DNA of 10,913 nucleotides from Armatimonadota bacterium (GTDB lineage: Bacteria; Armatimonadota; Zipacnadia; Zipacnadales; FEN-943): assembly GCA_029777735.1 (NCBI GenBank), contig JAKORR010000685.1:1-10913 (forward strand), given 5' to 3'. The position numbers and the translations under genes are program-made. Below the pieces are notes generated by a model. The model had not been told where the DNA came from. It saw only the letters and a list, made by a program, of their open reading frames with translations, and did not search any database. Positions 1-6,987 of this stretch are shown here, one piece after another (the stretch's first letter is position 1; every line of letters begins with the position of its first letter).

Positions 1-105
1 CACGAGGGCGTTGGGCCCTTCAAGACTTCGCAGCAGGCCTACGACATGCTGCATATAGGCGACCCTGGCCAAGCCGCGCGTCTGCAGCGTGAGAGCCGAA
101 GCTGA
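1..105 (+). CDS. 3' end of an unidentified protein gene (partial)
   Basis: Frame 1 is open from the first base of the window to a TGA at 103-105, giving the last 34 residues of a possible protein. The tail includes TSQQAYDMLHIGDPGQAARL. Its codons favour G/C at the third position like the neighbouring genes, which supports real coding. The stop lies 48 bp before the start of the oxidoreductase gene on the same strand, so the two could share a transcript. I do not recognise the family from so short a tail, and a chance open frame cannot be excluded in GC-rich DNA. Confidence 0.45.
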   Translation, partial: HEGVGPFKTSQQAYDMLHIGDPGQAARLQRESRS

Positions 106-139
106 CACGCCTTCCCGAGAAAGGCTGACGGATCTAGCT

Positions 140-145
140 AGGAGG
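140..145 (+). promoter_or_regulatory. Ribosome binding site of the oxidoreductase gene
   Basis: AGGAGG lies 8 nt before the ATG at 154. It is a near-consensus Shine-Dalgarno sequence and fixes the start of the following gene. Confidence 0.8.
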
Positions 146-153
146 AATCTACG

Positions 154-1284
154 ATGGCACTGAAGGTCGGAATAGTCGGTATGCATGGCATTGGCTTCTC
201 ACATTCCGAAGCCTACGTGAAAGATCCCTTGGGAGACCTCGTGGCGATCTGCGACGCCGTGAAGGAGCGCGCGGACACCGCAGCCGAGAAGTACGGGGTG
301 AGAGCCTACTACAGCCTGGAGGACATGCTCAAGGACGAGCCGGATCTGGACATCGTGGACGTGTGCACCGGCGGCTTGGAGAACGGGAGCTGGCACTGCG
401 CCCCGGCCCTCGAGGCCATGGAGGCCGGCAAGCACGTCCTCGTCGAGAAGCCGCTTTCCAGCGACATCGAGGAAGCCCGGGCCATGGTTGCGCTGGCGAC
501 CGAGAAGGACGTGTACCTGGGCTGCAATCTCAACCACTACTTTACCGAGCCAGCCGCGCGCGCGCGTAAGTACATCGACGACGGCGAGGTCGGCGAGCTG
601 GTCTACTGCCTAACCAAGATGGGCTTCCAAGGCGGTGAGATCGCGAATTACCAGGCGCCCGGATCTCCCAAGGTCCGCGACTTCCCGTATTTCCACATGA
701 AGGCCTTCATGTCGCACCCCCTCAGCGTCATGCGCTACTTCTGCGGCGATATCACATACGTGCAGGCCTTCATGAACAGGCCGGGCTTCCGCCGGGCCGC
801 AGGTGATGTGCTGCTGTCTACCTGCAGCATCCACGTCAAATTCGCCAACGATTGCGTGGGGTACCTGCTCAGCCAGCGCGGCGATGCCTCCTACGGTCTG
901 GGGGGCTGGTGGAGCGTCGAGGTTGCTGGCACGCGCGGCACCTTTTGCATTGAGAACTGCATCGAGCGTGTCACCTACTGGAAAGCCCCTGACGTTAGGG
1001 GCCCCGGGGAGCCCAGCATCGTCGAGCCGGGAGCCGAAGGCGCACCTGTCGTGACCGAATCCGGCACCCATGACTTCGGGCAGACCTTCCCCAACAGGAT
1101 CCATGCCTTCCTCGAAGACGTCAGTAATGGCGTGCCCAAGCACCAGTTGCGGGCCTCGGGCCGCGATGCTCTGGCTGTGCTTGAGTACACCTTCGCGGCA
1201 ATGGAGTCCTACGAGCTCGGCGGCGTGGTGGTCAGGCCTCATCCCTTGCCTCCGCTGCCAGTGGACCCGATTACCATGCCCTAG
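154..1284 (+). CDS. Gfo/Idh/MocA family NAD(P)-dependent oxidoreductase
   Basis: This is a 376-residue protein of the glucose-fructose oxidoreductase / inositol dehydrogenase / MocA family, cytoplasmic enzymes that oxidise or reduce sugars, cyclitols and related compounds with NAD(P). Seen in the sequence: an N-terminal Rossmann fold opening with KVGIVGMHGIG (residues 4-14, a variant of GxGxxG); an acidic residue after strand 2 in AICDA (31-35); and the family signature VLVEKPLS (95-102) with the expected catalytic-type Lys99. The second half fits the alpha/beta substrate-binding domain. It contains HMKAFMSHPLSVMRYFCGD (181-199), where His188 sits near the usual substrate-site histidine. The length is normal for the family, and no signal peptide or Tat motif is visible. 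The start is supported by AGGAGG 8 nt upstream. A strong hairpin follows the stop. The substrate cannot be deduced. Neighbouring glycoside hydrolases suggest a sugar derived from a glycan, which is inference. Confidence 0.93.
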   Translation: MALKVGIVGMHGIGFSHSEAYVKDPLGDLVAICDAVKERADTAAEKYGVRAYYSLEDMLKDEPDLDIVDVCTGGLENGSWHCAPALEAMEAGKHVLVEKPLSSDIEEARAMVALATEKDVYLGCNLNHYFTEPAARARKYIDDGEVGELVYCLTKMGFQGGEIANYQAPGSPKVRDFPYFHMKAFMSHPLSVMRYFCGDITYVQAFMNRPGFRRAAGDVLLSTCSIHVKFANDCVGYLLSQRGDASYGLGGWWSVEVAGTRGTFCIENCIERVTYWKAPDVRGPGEPSIVEPGAEGAPVVTESGTHDFGQTFPNRIHAFLEDVSNGVPKHQLRASGRDALAVLEYTFAAMESYELGGVVVRPHPLPPLPVDPITMP

Positions 1285-1334
1285 TGGCCTATGGGCTGTT
1301 AGGGTGGCCAATGAGCCAATGCTTCGTCGCGTCA

Positions 1335-1367
1335 ACGGAGGTCCTGGCGCCTCTGCCGGACCTCCGT
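1335..1367 (+). terminator. Strong hairpin after the oxidoreductase gene, probable terminator
   Basis: ACGGAGGTCC (1335-1344) and GGACCTCCGT (1358-1367) form a perfect 10-bp inverted repeat. After a one-base bulge the stem can continue with GGC/GCC (1346-1348 with 1355-1357), leaving a 6-base loop. It starts about 50 bp after the stop of the preceding gene. No proper T-tract follows (CGTGTTACC), so it is either a poor intrinsic terminator or an mRNA 3'-end stabiliser. Confidence 0.5.
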
Positions 1368-1535
1368 CGTGTTACCAGCCGCTGTGCGACTGCCAGCCCA
1401 ACTGCCCACCTGTGGCGTAGCCTATCCAACTTCGACAGTAGGCGTGAGGTGGTGGGAAAGGATGTGGAGGTTGGTTTTGTCACTACATGATCTCACCTCT
1501 CTCCGGGGCGCGAGGCTTCCCATAAGATCATCTGT

Positions 1536-2010
1536 TTGGCGGCTGTGAAGGCCCTGGTGGATTTTTCCCTCTCCAGGGGCCATGGTGCCCTTCGCTGCCC
1601 AGAGCTACGTGGGGCTGTATCCCGCCGGCGGGGGCTCAGCGGGGGCTTCGGGGAGCCCAGTACAAGATCCGCACTCACGGGCACAGCCAGAGAATCTACC
1701 TCTTTGCGCCTTGGACGCCCACACCAGCTAGCTCTGTGCCAGCTTCTGGCTCCGCAAGCCCTCTTGGAGGCCGTCCTACGGGAATCTCTCGGCCTGGTCC
1801 TCGACATCTTCGCGGTCCACAAAAGGAGGGACCCGCGAGTTCCTCACCACCTCGGCAGGCCGATGCATCCAAGTCGTTCTCCTGCCTTCCTTCCTCCGCG
1901 CCCTGGCTCAACCCCATCGAGGGCCCTTGGCGCGTCATCAAGACCAAAGCCGCCGCCAGACCTGACGCGACGACGTGAATCAACTCCTCGACCACTACCA
2001 AGCCCCTTTA
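1536..2010 (+). pseudogene. Decayed IS630-family transposase remnant
   Basis: No single frame encodes an intact protein here, but successive frames give consecutive pieces of an IS630-type DDE transposase in the right order. They are: GAQYKIRTHGHSQRIYLFA (about 1652-1708); ALDAHTS, a TAG stop, then LCASFWLRK (1708-1758); LLEAVLRESLGLVLDIFAVH (from 1761, carrying the second catalytic-type Asp in LVLD); TREFLTTSAGRCIQVVLLPS (from 1831); and PWLNPIEGPWRVIKTKA (from about 1901), which holds the hallmark LNPIE motif with the catalytic-type Glu before a Trp. Following them needs at least four frameshifts plus the in-frame stop, so the gene is dead. The likely position of the first catalytic Asp, before ATWGCIPPAG near 1610, no longer reads as Asp. 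The N-terminal DNA-binding half was not found, and I could not define terminal repeats or a TA target duplication. The borders given are approximate. Confidence 0.75.
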
Positions 2011-2199
2011 CTGCTCTCAAAGGCCGCTACCTTCCCCCACCGCTTGCTTTCTGTCAACTCAAGGAACTACTTAGGACCATGCCCTGCCTCCACCCCCTCC
2101 ACGGACAACGGACTCCGGTCTCCCCTGTTGCACAAGGTCACAGCCGCGTCAGGGCGAACCCTTCCTCACACCGGCATGTACCGGCTCTTCAAGCAATCT

Positions 2200-2204
2200 G
2201 GAGG
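2200..2204 (+). promoter_or_regulatory. Ribosome binding site of the GH123-like gene
   Basis: GGAGG lies 8 nt before the ATG at 2213 and supports that start, directly ahead of a hydrophobic signal sequence. Confidence 0.75.
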
Positions 2205-2212
2205 CAAGAACG

Positions 2213-3943
2213 ATGGTGAACAGTCTTAGCTTGGGAGCTTCTACCGCACTTGTTGCCTTGATAATAGCAGTCACCGCCTTCGCAGCGCTGCCCGACGATC
2301 TACCGCCTGCCGAGAAGGCTATCGCCAATACTGTGGACCCCTGGGGCCTGGCCTTCAGCGACCAGCTCAACCGCGTTCAGGGGCGCTTTGCCGACGCGCC
2401 CGACGCCGAATTCTGCGTCGGCGTGACTCACGACCTTGTCAAGATTTGGCCCAACAAGTACTGGTTTCGCGGCCCGAGCTTTCTGTCGGCTGTGCAACCG
2501 TCGCCCCTTCAGAGCACAACTCTCTGGACCGCCGCGGGCACGACCCAGGCTCTCCAGATAGCCGTCTTGCCTCGCCTCGGCGCCCCCGGGCACCGCTACC
2601 AGGTCTCCGCCCGTGTCAAGGACCCGAGCGGCCAGGCTACGGCCATGGTCTTCCGTGAGGTTTTTGTGAAGACCGCTGAACCGGCCTACCCGCGCTATAA
2701 CACCGAGCGATGGCCAGACCCGCTCGTCCCCGAGCAAGCCGTGGAGCTACCCGAGGGCCTTGAAGCGGGTGTGTTTTGGATCGACGTAACCCTGCCGGCG
2801 CAAATGCCTACTGGCCGCATGGCTTGCCAGATCAGTGTCACAAACGGCTCACAGAGCTGTCGCGTGGAGGTGCCGATCCGAGTTGTAGGCGGACTCAACC
2901 TGCAGCCCAAGGCCTACCCCTTTGTGGGCTGGTTTCGGCCCAAATGGGGAGGCGGCACGCTTACCGATGAGCAGTATCGCGGGATGTGCGAGCTGGTCCT
3001 CGCGCACCACCTGATGCCTATCGACGCCCTAAAGGGGTACTGGGACCCGGCCAACCCGGCCCGCTTGGACGATTTTCAAAAGTTCCTCGTTGACCGTGGG
3101 CAGACGATCTTCGACCTGGGCAGCGTGGAAGCCAAGGGCTTCCAGGCCCTCTACGACCACGTCAAACAGGCTGGGTGGCTAGATCAGGCGTGCGTATACA
3201 GCAGCGCAGACGAGCCAGACGACGTTACCTTTAGAGAGAAAAACATTCCCTTCTGTCGCATGGTCCGCGAGCAGTTCCCCGGCCTGAAGGTCTATTTGGC
3301 CTCCGAGTGGCACCAGAACATGGACCAGGGCTGCGACATCTGGATGACGGACATCTCATCGGAGCAGTACATCCCAGAGCAGCACAAGAGCTTGAAACAT
3401 CCGCAGTTGTGGCATTACTACTGCCACCTGCCCGTGCGCTGGCAGATGCGTGCGCCGTTAGTTTTCGCTCCCAATATGCAGGTGGATAACGAGGCCCTCG
3501 AGCACCGCCTTGCCCTGTGGATGTCGTGTTACTACGGGGCTAGAGGCGTCTTCATTTGGGCTGGCTTCTCTGCAGGAGACTTACCCGCCGACTTCTGGAC
3601 GACTCTCGCCCTATCCGACAAGCCCTCGAGTTTTCCCTACGCTGGGGTACACAATGGCAACAACTTCCGTGTCTATCCACCACGAGAGGAAGGTGGGCCG
3701 GTGCTACCCTCGCTGCGCCTTAAGGTCACGCGGGCCGCGCTGGAGGACCTGGCACTTCTAAAGACCACCGAAGACCTGCTGGCCGAGGAGAAGATCACGG
3801 GCGTGGCCGCCGAGCGTCTACAGGGGCTGCTAAACCCCGTGCCCGGGCTGTTCGTGGACACGCACTACTTCACACGCGATCCGCAGAGGCTCTTGGACCG
3901 CCGCGAGGCGCTTCTGAGAACACTAGCCGAGGCGATGCGGTAA
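2213..3943 (+). CDS. Secreted GH123/DUF4091-like glycoside hydrolase
   Basis: This 576-residue protein resembles the GH123 / DUF4091 group. Characterised GH123 enzymes are beta-N-acetylgalactosaminidases that work by substrate-assisted catalysis with an adjacent Asp-Glu pair. Residues 1-25 look like a Sec signal peptide: a hydrophobic stretch (ALVALIIAV) ending at TAFA before ALPDD, though the n-region lacks a positive charge. Residues of about 80-225 read as a beta-sandwich. A TIM-barrel-like part starts near AYPFVGWFRPKWGGG. YSSADEPDD carries the candidate catalytic pair Asp333-Glu334. Further barrel segments include VYLASEWHQN and YYGARGVFIWAG. The C-terminus has the DUF4091-like motif LPSLRLKVTRAALEDLALL (about 498-516). 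The gene has its own GGAGG and follows the dead transposon, so it may have its own promoter, which I could not find. It converges with the minus-strand operon. Its substrate could be a GalNAc-containing or other glycan. The fold family is fairly sure, the specificity is not. Confidence 0.82.
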   Translation: MVNSLSLGASTALVALIIAVTAFAALPDDLPPAEKAIANTVDPWGLAFSDQLNRVQGRFADAPDAEFCVGVTHDLVKIWPNKYWFRGPSFLSAVQPSPLQSTTLWTAAGTTQALQIAVLPRLGAPGHRYQVSARVKDPSGQATAMVFREVFVKTAEPAYPRYNTERWPDPLVPEQAVELPEGLEAGVFWIDVTLPAQMPTGRMACQISVTNGSQSCRVEVPIRVVGGLNLQPKAYPFVGWFRPKWGGGTLTDEQYRGMCELVLAHHLMPIDALKGYWDPANPARLDDFQKFLVDRGQTIFDLGSVEAKGFQALYDHVKQAGWLDQACVYSSADEPDDVTFREKNIPFCRMVREQFPGLKVYLASEWHQNMDQGCDIWMTDISSEQYIPEQHKSLKHPQLWHYYCHLPVRWQMRAPLVFAPNMQVDNEALEHRLALWMSCYYGARGVFIWAGFSAGDLPADFWTTLALSDKPSSFPYAGVHNGNNFRVYPPREEGGPVLPSLRLKVTRAALEDLALLKTTEDLLAEEKITGVAAERLQGLLNPVPGLFVDTHYFTRDPQRLLDRREALLRTLAEAMR

Positions 3944-3981
3944 CCGCCCAGGAAGCACTCACGCCGAGTGGCAGGCCTCGA

Positions 3982-4006
3982 GGGACACAACCGAACAATC
4001 TGTCCC
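3982..4006. terminator. Weak hairpin between convergent genes
   Basis: GGGACA (3982-3987) can pair with TGTCCC (4001-4006) around a 13-base loop in the 68-bp gap between two convergent genes. The stem is only 6 bp with no T-tract on either strand. The location suits a bidirectional terminator, but the signal is weak. Confidence 0.22.
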
Positions 4007-4011
4007 CGCGC

Positions 4012-5058
4012 CTAGATTCCCGCGAATCGCTGGCTGTGTTCCGCGAACCGCGTAGCGACCTGCTCGCGCGAGGCTGTTCCCGTGGTGCCGATCTGCTGTA
4101 TCGTTACCGACGCCACACAGTTGCCCAGGACAGCAGCCTCTTGCAGGGTCGCCCCCGAGCACAGCGCGCACACGATCCCGGCTGTGGTGCTGTCACCGGC
4201 GCCCACTATGTCTATTGGCGGCGGCACCGGGATCCCAGGCACATGCGTAGCGCTCTGCCCGTCAAGCACCACGATCCCTTCGGCTCCAGCAGTCACGTAT
4301 ACCGGCGCCTGGTTGCGCCGCGCCAACTCCTCGCCATAGCGGTACGCGTCCTCCGCCGTCAGCGTCTCCTCCGTGCCTTCATACCCGCAGGCCCTTGCCG
4401 CTTCGAACTTGTTGGGCTTGACGATGACGTGGCAGAACAGCCCGATGTTGGCACGCGAGTCTGCGAAGAACACGACCGCTGGGTTCTCCCGCGCTAACGT
4501 ACAAACCTCGTCGCGCACACGGTCGTTCACCACGCCCAACTCACGCTCTGCTACCTGATCGGCCACTATGACTGCCCCGACACGGCCCAGCACGTCCCTG
4601 AGACCATTGATCACCGCCTCCTCCAGCGCCCGCGGCATCGGCCGGCGGTTCTTGATGTCCAGGCGGTTCAATTCTCTCTCCCGGCCTGTCTCGTCCCGCA
4701 ACATCGGCTTGATGTAGGTGGGCGTGAAGATGTCGGGACTCTGCGCCAGGTAGGTCATATCCACGCCTGTCGCGGCCAGCCCCTGGCGTAGTTCATAGCC
4801 TTCGCCATCGTCGCCCACAACGCCCACCGCGTAGACCCGACCGGTCTCCAAGGCCGTGAGGTTGTTGGTCACCGTCCCCGCTGCGCCTGGGCTGGGCCTC
4901 TTGGCCACGACCTGGTAGGCGTCCAGTCCTGTCTCAAGCGACACCTCAGTCAAGGTCGCATCCAGGATGAAGTACTTGTCGAGAAAGAAATCGCCCACAA
5001 CTGCTACCGCGACTTCTGGGAATCGTGCCAACAGCTCCTGCACTCGCTCTACAGTCAC
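4012..5058 (-). CDS. PfkB/ribokinase-family carbohydrate kinase, RfaE/HldE kinase-domain type
   Basis: This 348-residue cytoplasmic kinase should phosphorylate a sugar or sugar phosphate with ATP. Seen in order: AVVGDFFLDKY (19-29), the N-terminal strand typical of HldE/RfaE kinase domains; PGAAGTVTNNLTALE (57-71), the first PfkB signature region; VIVKPNKFEA (211-220); YVTAGAEG (254-261); and DIVGAGDSTTAGIV (283-296), the second signature, with Asp289 as the catalytic base. The usual DTxGAGD reads DIVGAGD here. GTTGTAS near the C-terminus also resembles HldE kinases. There is no C-terminal nucleotidyltransferase domain as in bifunctional HldE, so it is a stand-alone kinase. It starts with GTG at 5058, supported by GGAGG 7 nt upstream (complement of 5066-5070). 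It is the last gene of the apparent minus-strand operon, 52 bp after the DHS-like gene. The substrate is unknown. A heptose phosphate is one option by family resemblance, but nothing else here proves it. Confidence 0.88.
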   Translation of the reverse strand: MTVERVQELLARFPEVAVAVVGDFFLDKYFILDATLTEVSLETGLDAYQVVAKRPSPGAAGTVTNNLTALETGRVYAVGVVGDDGEGYELRQGLAATGVDMTYLAQSPDIFTPTYIKPMLRDETGRERELNRLDIKNRRPMPRALEEAVINGLRDVLGRVGAVIVADQVAERELGVVNDRVRDEVCTLARENPAVVFFADSRANIGLFCHVIVKPNKFEAARACGYEGTEETLTAEDAYRYGEELARRNQAPVYVTAGAEGIVVLDGQSATHVPGIPVPPPIDIVGAGDSTTAGIVCALCSGATLQEAAVLGNCVASVTIQQIGTTGTASREQVATRFAEHSQRFAGI

Positions 5059-5065
5059 GGACGCC

Positions 5066-5070
5066 CCTCC
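5066..5070 (-). promoter_or_regulatory. Ribosome binding site supporting a GTG start of the kinase
   Basis: On the minus strand GGAGG sits 7 nt before GTG (5058-5056). The nearest upstream ATG is out of frame and reaches a stop after a few codons, so GTG is the likely start. Confidence 0.7.
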
Positions 5071-5110
5071 GTTCCCATGGCGGTACGCCGCCCAATTGAG
5101 CCGGGCCTCC

Positions 5111-6076
5111 TTAGTTCAACTGCGCCAGGAGACGGCGATACAGATTCGGGAACGTGATTCGGTGCTCGCCCCGGAAGTAAAAGCTCTCCCCGCCGTCTTG
5201 TACCGTGCGCACCAGGATCGTCTTCCACGGGCGGTAGTAGTAATGTGGATCGCTCTTGGGTGGTTGTTCGCGGTAGTCGGGTCCTAGATCCACCAGGTCG
5301 AAGACAGCCGTCGTAAAGTGCGCAATCTCTCGTTCTTCTTGCCGTGCCACATTCCGGGCCATGCTCAGAGCCTTTAGGTACACCTCTGGCCCCATGACGG
5401 CCGTGCCGAAGTTCAGCATGACGCCGCCTTCCAACTGGTCTATAGTGTCAGTCACGGTGAGGAAGTCTCGGTAGGAGCACACTCCGGTCGCTGCACCGTC
5501 GAAGTTGGGGTGCTCGTGAATGATGTCGCTGCCGATGCCCACATGCACTGTCACCGGTACACCCAGCTCGTAACCAGCTGCGAAGACGCTTATCTCGCGG
5601 TGCGGGAACCCGCGCTCCACGATCATCTTGCCCACGGCCTCGCCAAAGCCCAGCCCGGCCGCCGCCCCTTCGTTCACGGCATCGTTGATCCAGCCTGTCT
5701 CTTGCCACAAACCAAACTCGCCTGTCCTGATATACCTAGCCACGTTCTCTGTGGTCGCGCCTATCAGAGAAAACTCGAAGTCATGAATCGCGCAGGCCCC
5801 ATTGGTGCCCACATGGGTGATGATTCCGCGACGCATTAGGTCGATGATGAACCGCGAGTTGCCCTGTCGCAGCACGTGGGCGCCCATCATCAAAAGCACC
5901 TCCCCGCCACGCTCACAGGCCGCCACGATACGGCCCGCCAGCACGTCCAGGTCGGGATCGGGGTAGTCCTCAACCTCTGCGTCCAGCGGCATAATGACCG
6001 ACAGGTCCAAGTCGTGCGCCCTCTCCGCCAAAGGACGGAGGACCAGCCGACCGCGGTCAAACTGAGGATAAGGCAT
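5111..6076 (-). CDS. Deoxyhypusine-synthase-like protein of unknown function
   Basis: This 321-residue protein resembles the deoxyhypusine synthase (DHS) superfamily, NAD-dependent enzymes that move a 4-aminobutyl group from spermidine to a protein lysine or an amine. Similar features seen: LMMGAHVLRQGNSRFIIDLM (62-81) followed by GIITHVGTNGACAIHD (84-99), like the DHS stretch with an Ile/Leu-rich helix, an 'IvsTGAN' strand and an HD; ELGVPVTVHVGIGSDIIHEH (170-189), in the place of the DHS 'IPVf.P..tDg' segment; and RPWKTILVR (282-290), where Lys285 could match the catalytic DHS lysine in SWGKI. Differences are large: 'TNGA' replaces 'TGAN', a histidine-rich loop is present, and eIF5A is absent from bacteria, so true DHS activity is unlikely. 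The start ATG has GGAGGA 6 nt upstream, inside the end of the HAD gene. It lies between the HAD hydrolase and the PfkB kinase in one operon, suggesting a sugar- or amine-related metabolite. No signal peptide is visible. Fold similarity is moderately sure and function unknown. Confidence 0.8.
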   Translation of the reverse strand: MPYPQFDRGRLVLRPLAERAHDLDLSVIMPLDAEVEDYPDPDLDVLAGRIVAACERGGEVLLMMGAHVLRQGNSRFIIDLMRRGIITHVGTNGACAIHDFEFSLIGATTENVARYIRTGEFGLWQETGWINDAVNEGAAAGLGFGEAVGKMIVERGFPHREISVFAAGYELGVPVTVHVGIGSDIIHEHPNFDGAATGVCSYRDFLTVTDTIDQLEGGVMLNFGTAVMGPEVYLKALSMARNVARQEEREIAHFTTAVFDLVDLGPDYREQPPKSDPHYYYRPWKTILVRTVQDGGESFYFRGEHRITFPNLYRRLLAQLN

Positions 6077-6078
6077 GG

Positions 6079-6936
6079 CTACTCCTCCGCGAACAGGTAG
6101 CCGATTACCCTTCGGTACTCACGGAAGTCTGGGATGATTATGTCTGCACCGGCGTCTATCAGGCGGTTGCGTTTCCACTCATCGATGCCCTCGCGGCGCG
6201 CCTCGTCCGTCGCCACGCCCACGGCAATTCCCCCCACTTCCTTCGTGTTCTCGATCTCTACGTAACCGTCGCCAAAGCCCACGAACTCGCTGCCATGCAG
6301 GTGGTTGTCCTTGATGATTTGTTTGATGAGTATGGCTTTGGAGAAACTTTCGTAGTTGTCGAGCGCGCCGTAAATGCGGTCCTCGAAGTACGGCGGCAGC
6401 CCCAAGCACGCTGCTTCGTCCAGCACGTAGGGCTGGTCGGTACCGCTGGCCACATACATGGTAACGCCTCGCTCCTTCAGGGCCGCCACCATGTCCAGCG
6501 CCCCAGGCACCGACATCTGCTCGGCTGTGTAGCGACCCTCCTTGAGGCCCTTCACCCGGTCCTCAATCCGCTCCCACAGGAGGTGCAAGTAGTCCCACTT
6601 GTACTCCAGTGGGTCCTTCGGCGTGCCACCACGCTTCCGCACCTGTTCCGCTAACTCCATCATCTGATAGATCGTCTGCTTGCCTGTCAGCCGCGTGACG
6701 AACTCCTGCACTATCGCGTGAATCTCCTCACGTGTCTCACCTGTGTTCAGCGCCATGAGAATATCTACCATCATTGGAATCATGACGCCCTGCCAGCCTT
6801 CACGTATCAGGGAAAGAGTGCCGTCGAAATCAAAGAGAGCGAATCGTATGCGCCCACGCTCGATGTTCTCGTTGATGATCTCGATGTAGCGAGCGCCTTC
6901 GAGCATACGCCCGCGAGGGTATTGTTTGAGCTCCAT
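6079..6936 (-). CDS. HAD-superfamily hydrolase (probable phosphatase)
   Basis: This 285-residue haloacid-dehalogenase-type hydrolase is probably a cytoplasmic phosphatase for a small phosphorylated metabolite. All four HAD motifs are visible. Motif I is FALFDFDGTLS, with nucleophile Asp36 and acid/base Asp38 counted from the chosen start. Motif II is YVASGTD (Ser164). Motif III is Lys200 in SFSKAIL. Motif IV is GFGDGYVEIE, with Asp223. A large helical cap (about residues 50-140) lies between motifs I and II, as in phosphoglycolate-phosphatase-like members. I chose ATG 6936 because AGGAGG lies 5 nt upstream. The frame could begin 11 codons earlier at a GTG (6969), which has no clear ribosome binding site. 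It follows the giant GH42-like gene by 51 bp and nearly abuts the DHS-like gene. The pairing with an HldE-like kinase recalls heptose-phosphate metabolism (a GmhB-like role), but the motifs do not mark it as GmhB. Confidence 0.9.
   Translation of the reverse strand: MELKQYPRGRMLEGARYIEIINENIERGRIRFALFDFDGTLSLIREGWQGVMIPMMVDILMALNTGETREEIHAIVQEFVTRLTGKQTIYQMMELAEQVRKRGGTPKDPLEYKWDYLHLLWERIEDRVKGLKEGRYTAEQMSVPGALDMVAALKERGVTMYVASGTDQPYVLDEAACLGLPPYFEDRIYGALDNYESFSKAILIKQIIKDNHLHGSEFVGFGDGYVEIENTKEVGGIAVGVATDEARREGIDEWKRNRLIDAGADIIIPDFREYRRVIGYLFAEE
6083..6088 (-). promoter_or_regulatory. Ribosome binding site of the DHS-like gene inside the HAD gene
   Basis: GGAGGA (complement of 6083-6088) lies 6 nt before the ATG at 6076 and within the last codons of the HAD gene, whose stop is only 2 bp from that ATG. 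This suggests translational coupling of the two proteins. Confidence 0.75.
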
Positions 6937-6941
6937 GTTCG

Positions 6942-6947
6942 CCTCCT
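6942..6947 (-). promoter_or_regulatory. Ribosome binding site deciding the HAD gene start
   Basis: AGGAGG (complement of 6942-6947) lies 5 nt before ATG 6936. The alternative GTG at 6969 has only a weak GGCGGA upstream, so the shorter 285-residue product is preferred. Confidence 0.75.
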
Positions 6948-6987
6948 GCAGGTCTGTGTTCACTGCCACGTTGTTCCGCCAGTGGCC

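Larger units (their letters stand above)
1285..2212. other. Intergenic stretch without an intact gene
   Basis: This stretch of about 930 bp lies between two plus-strand genes. It contains the hairpin near 1335-1367 and the IS630 remnant at about 1536-2010. From 1368 to 1535 and from 2010 to about 2199 I see no convincing gene, RNA or promoter. Part of 2010-2100 may be the eroded 3' end of the transposase, for example the frame reading NQLLDHYQAPLLLSKA just after 1975. Open frames on both strands here are broken, rich in Pro, Arg and Ser, and without ribosome binding sites, as expected for non-coding GC-rich DNA. Confidence 0.6.

Noticed and set aside
610..1335. 241-codon open frame on the minus strand opposite the oxidoreductase gene
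   Set aside because: It is a shadow of a GC-rich gene. The opposite strand has full Gfo/Idh/MocA motifs and a ribosome binding site, and the antisense translation resembles no family.
1536..2219. 227-codon plus-strand open frame as an intact gene
   Set aside because: Only its middle part matches IS630 transposase, and matching pieces before and after lie in other frames. No ribosome binding site precedes it. It is a relic.
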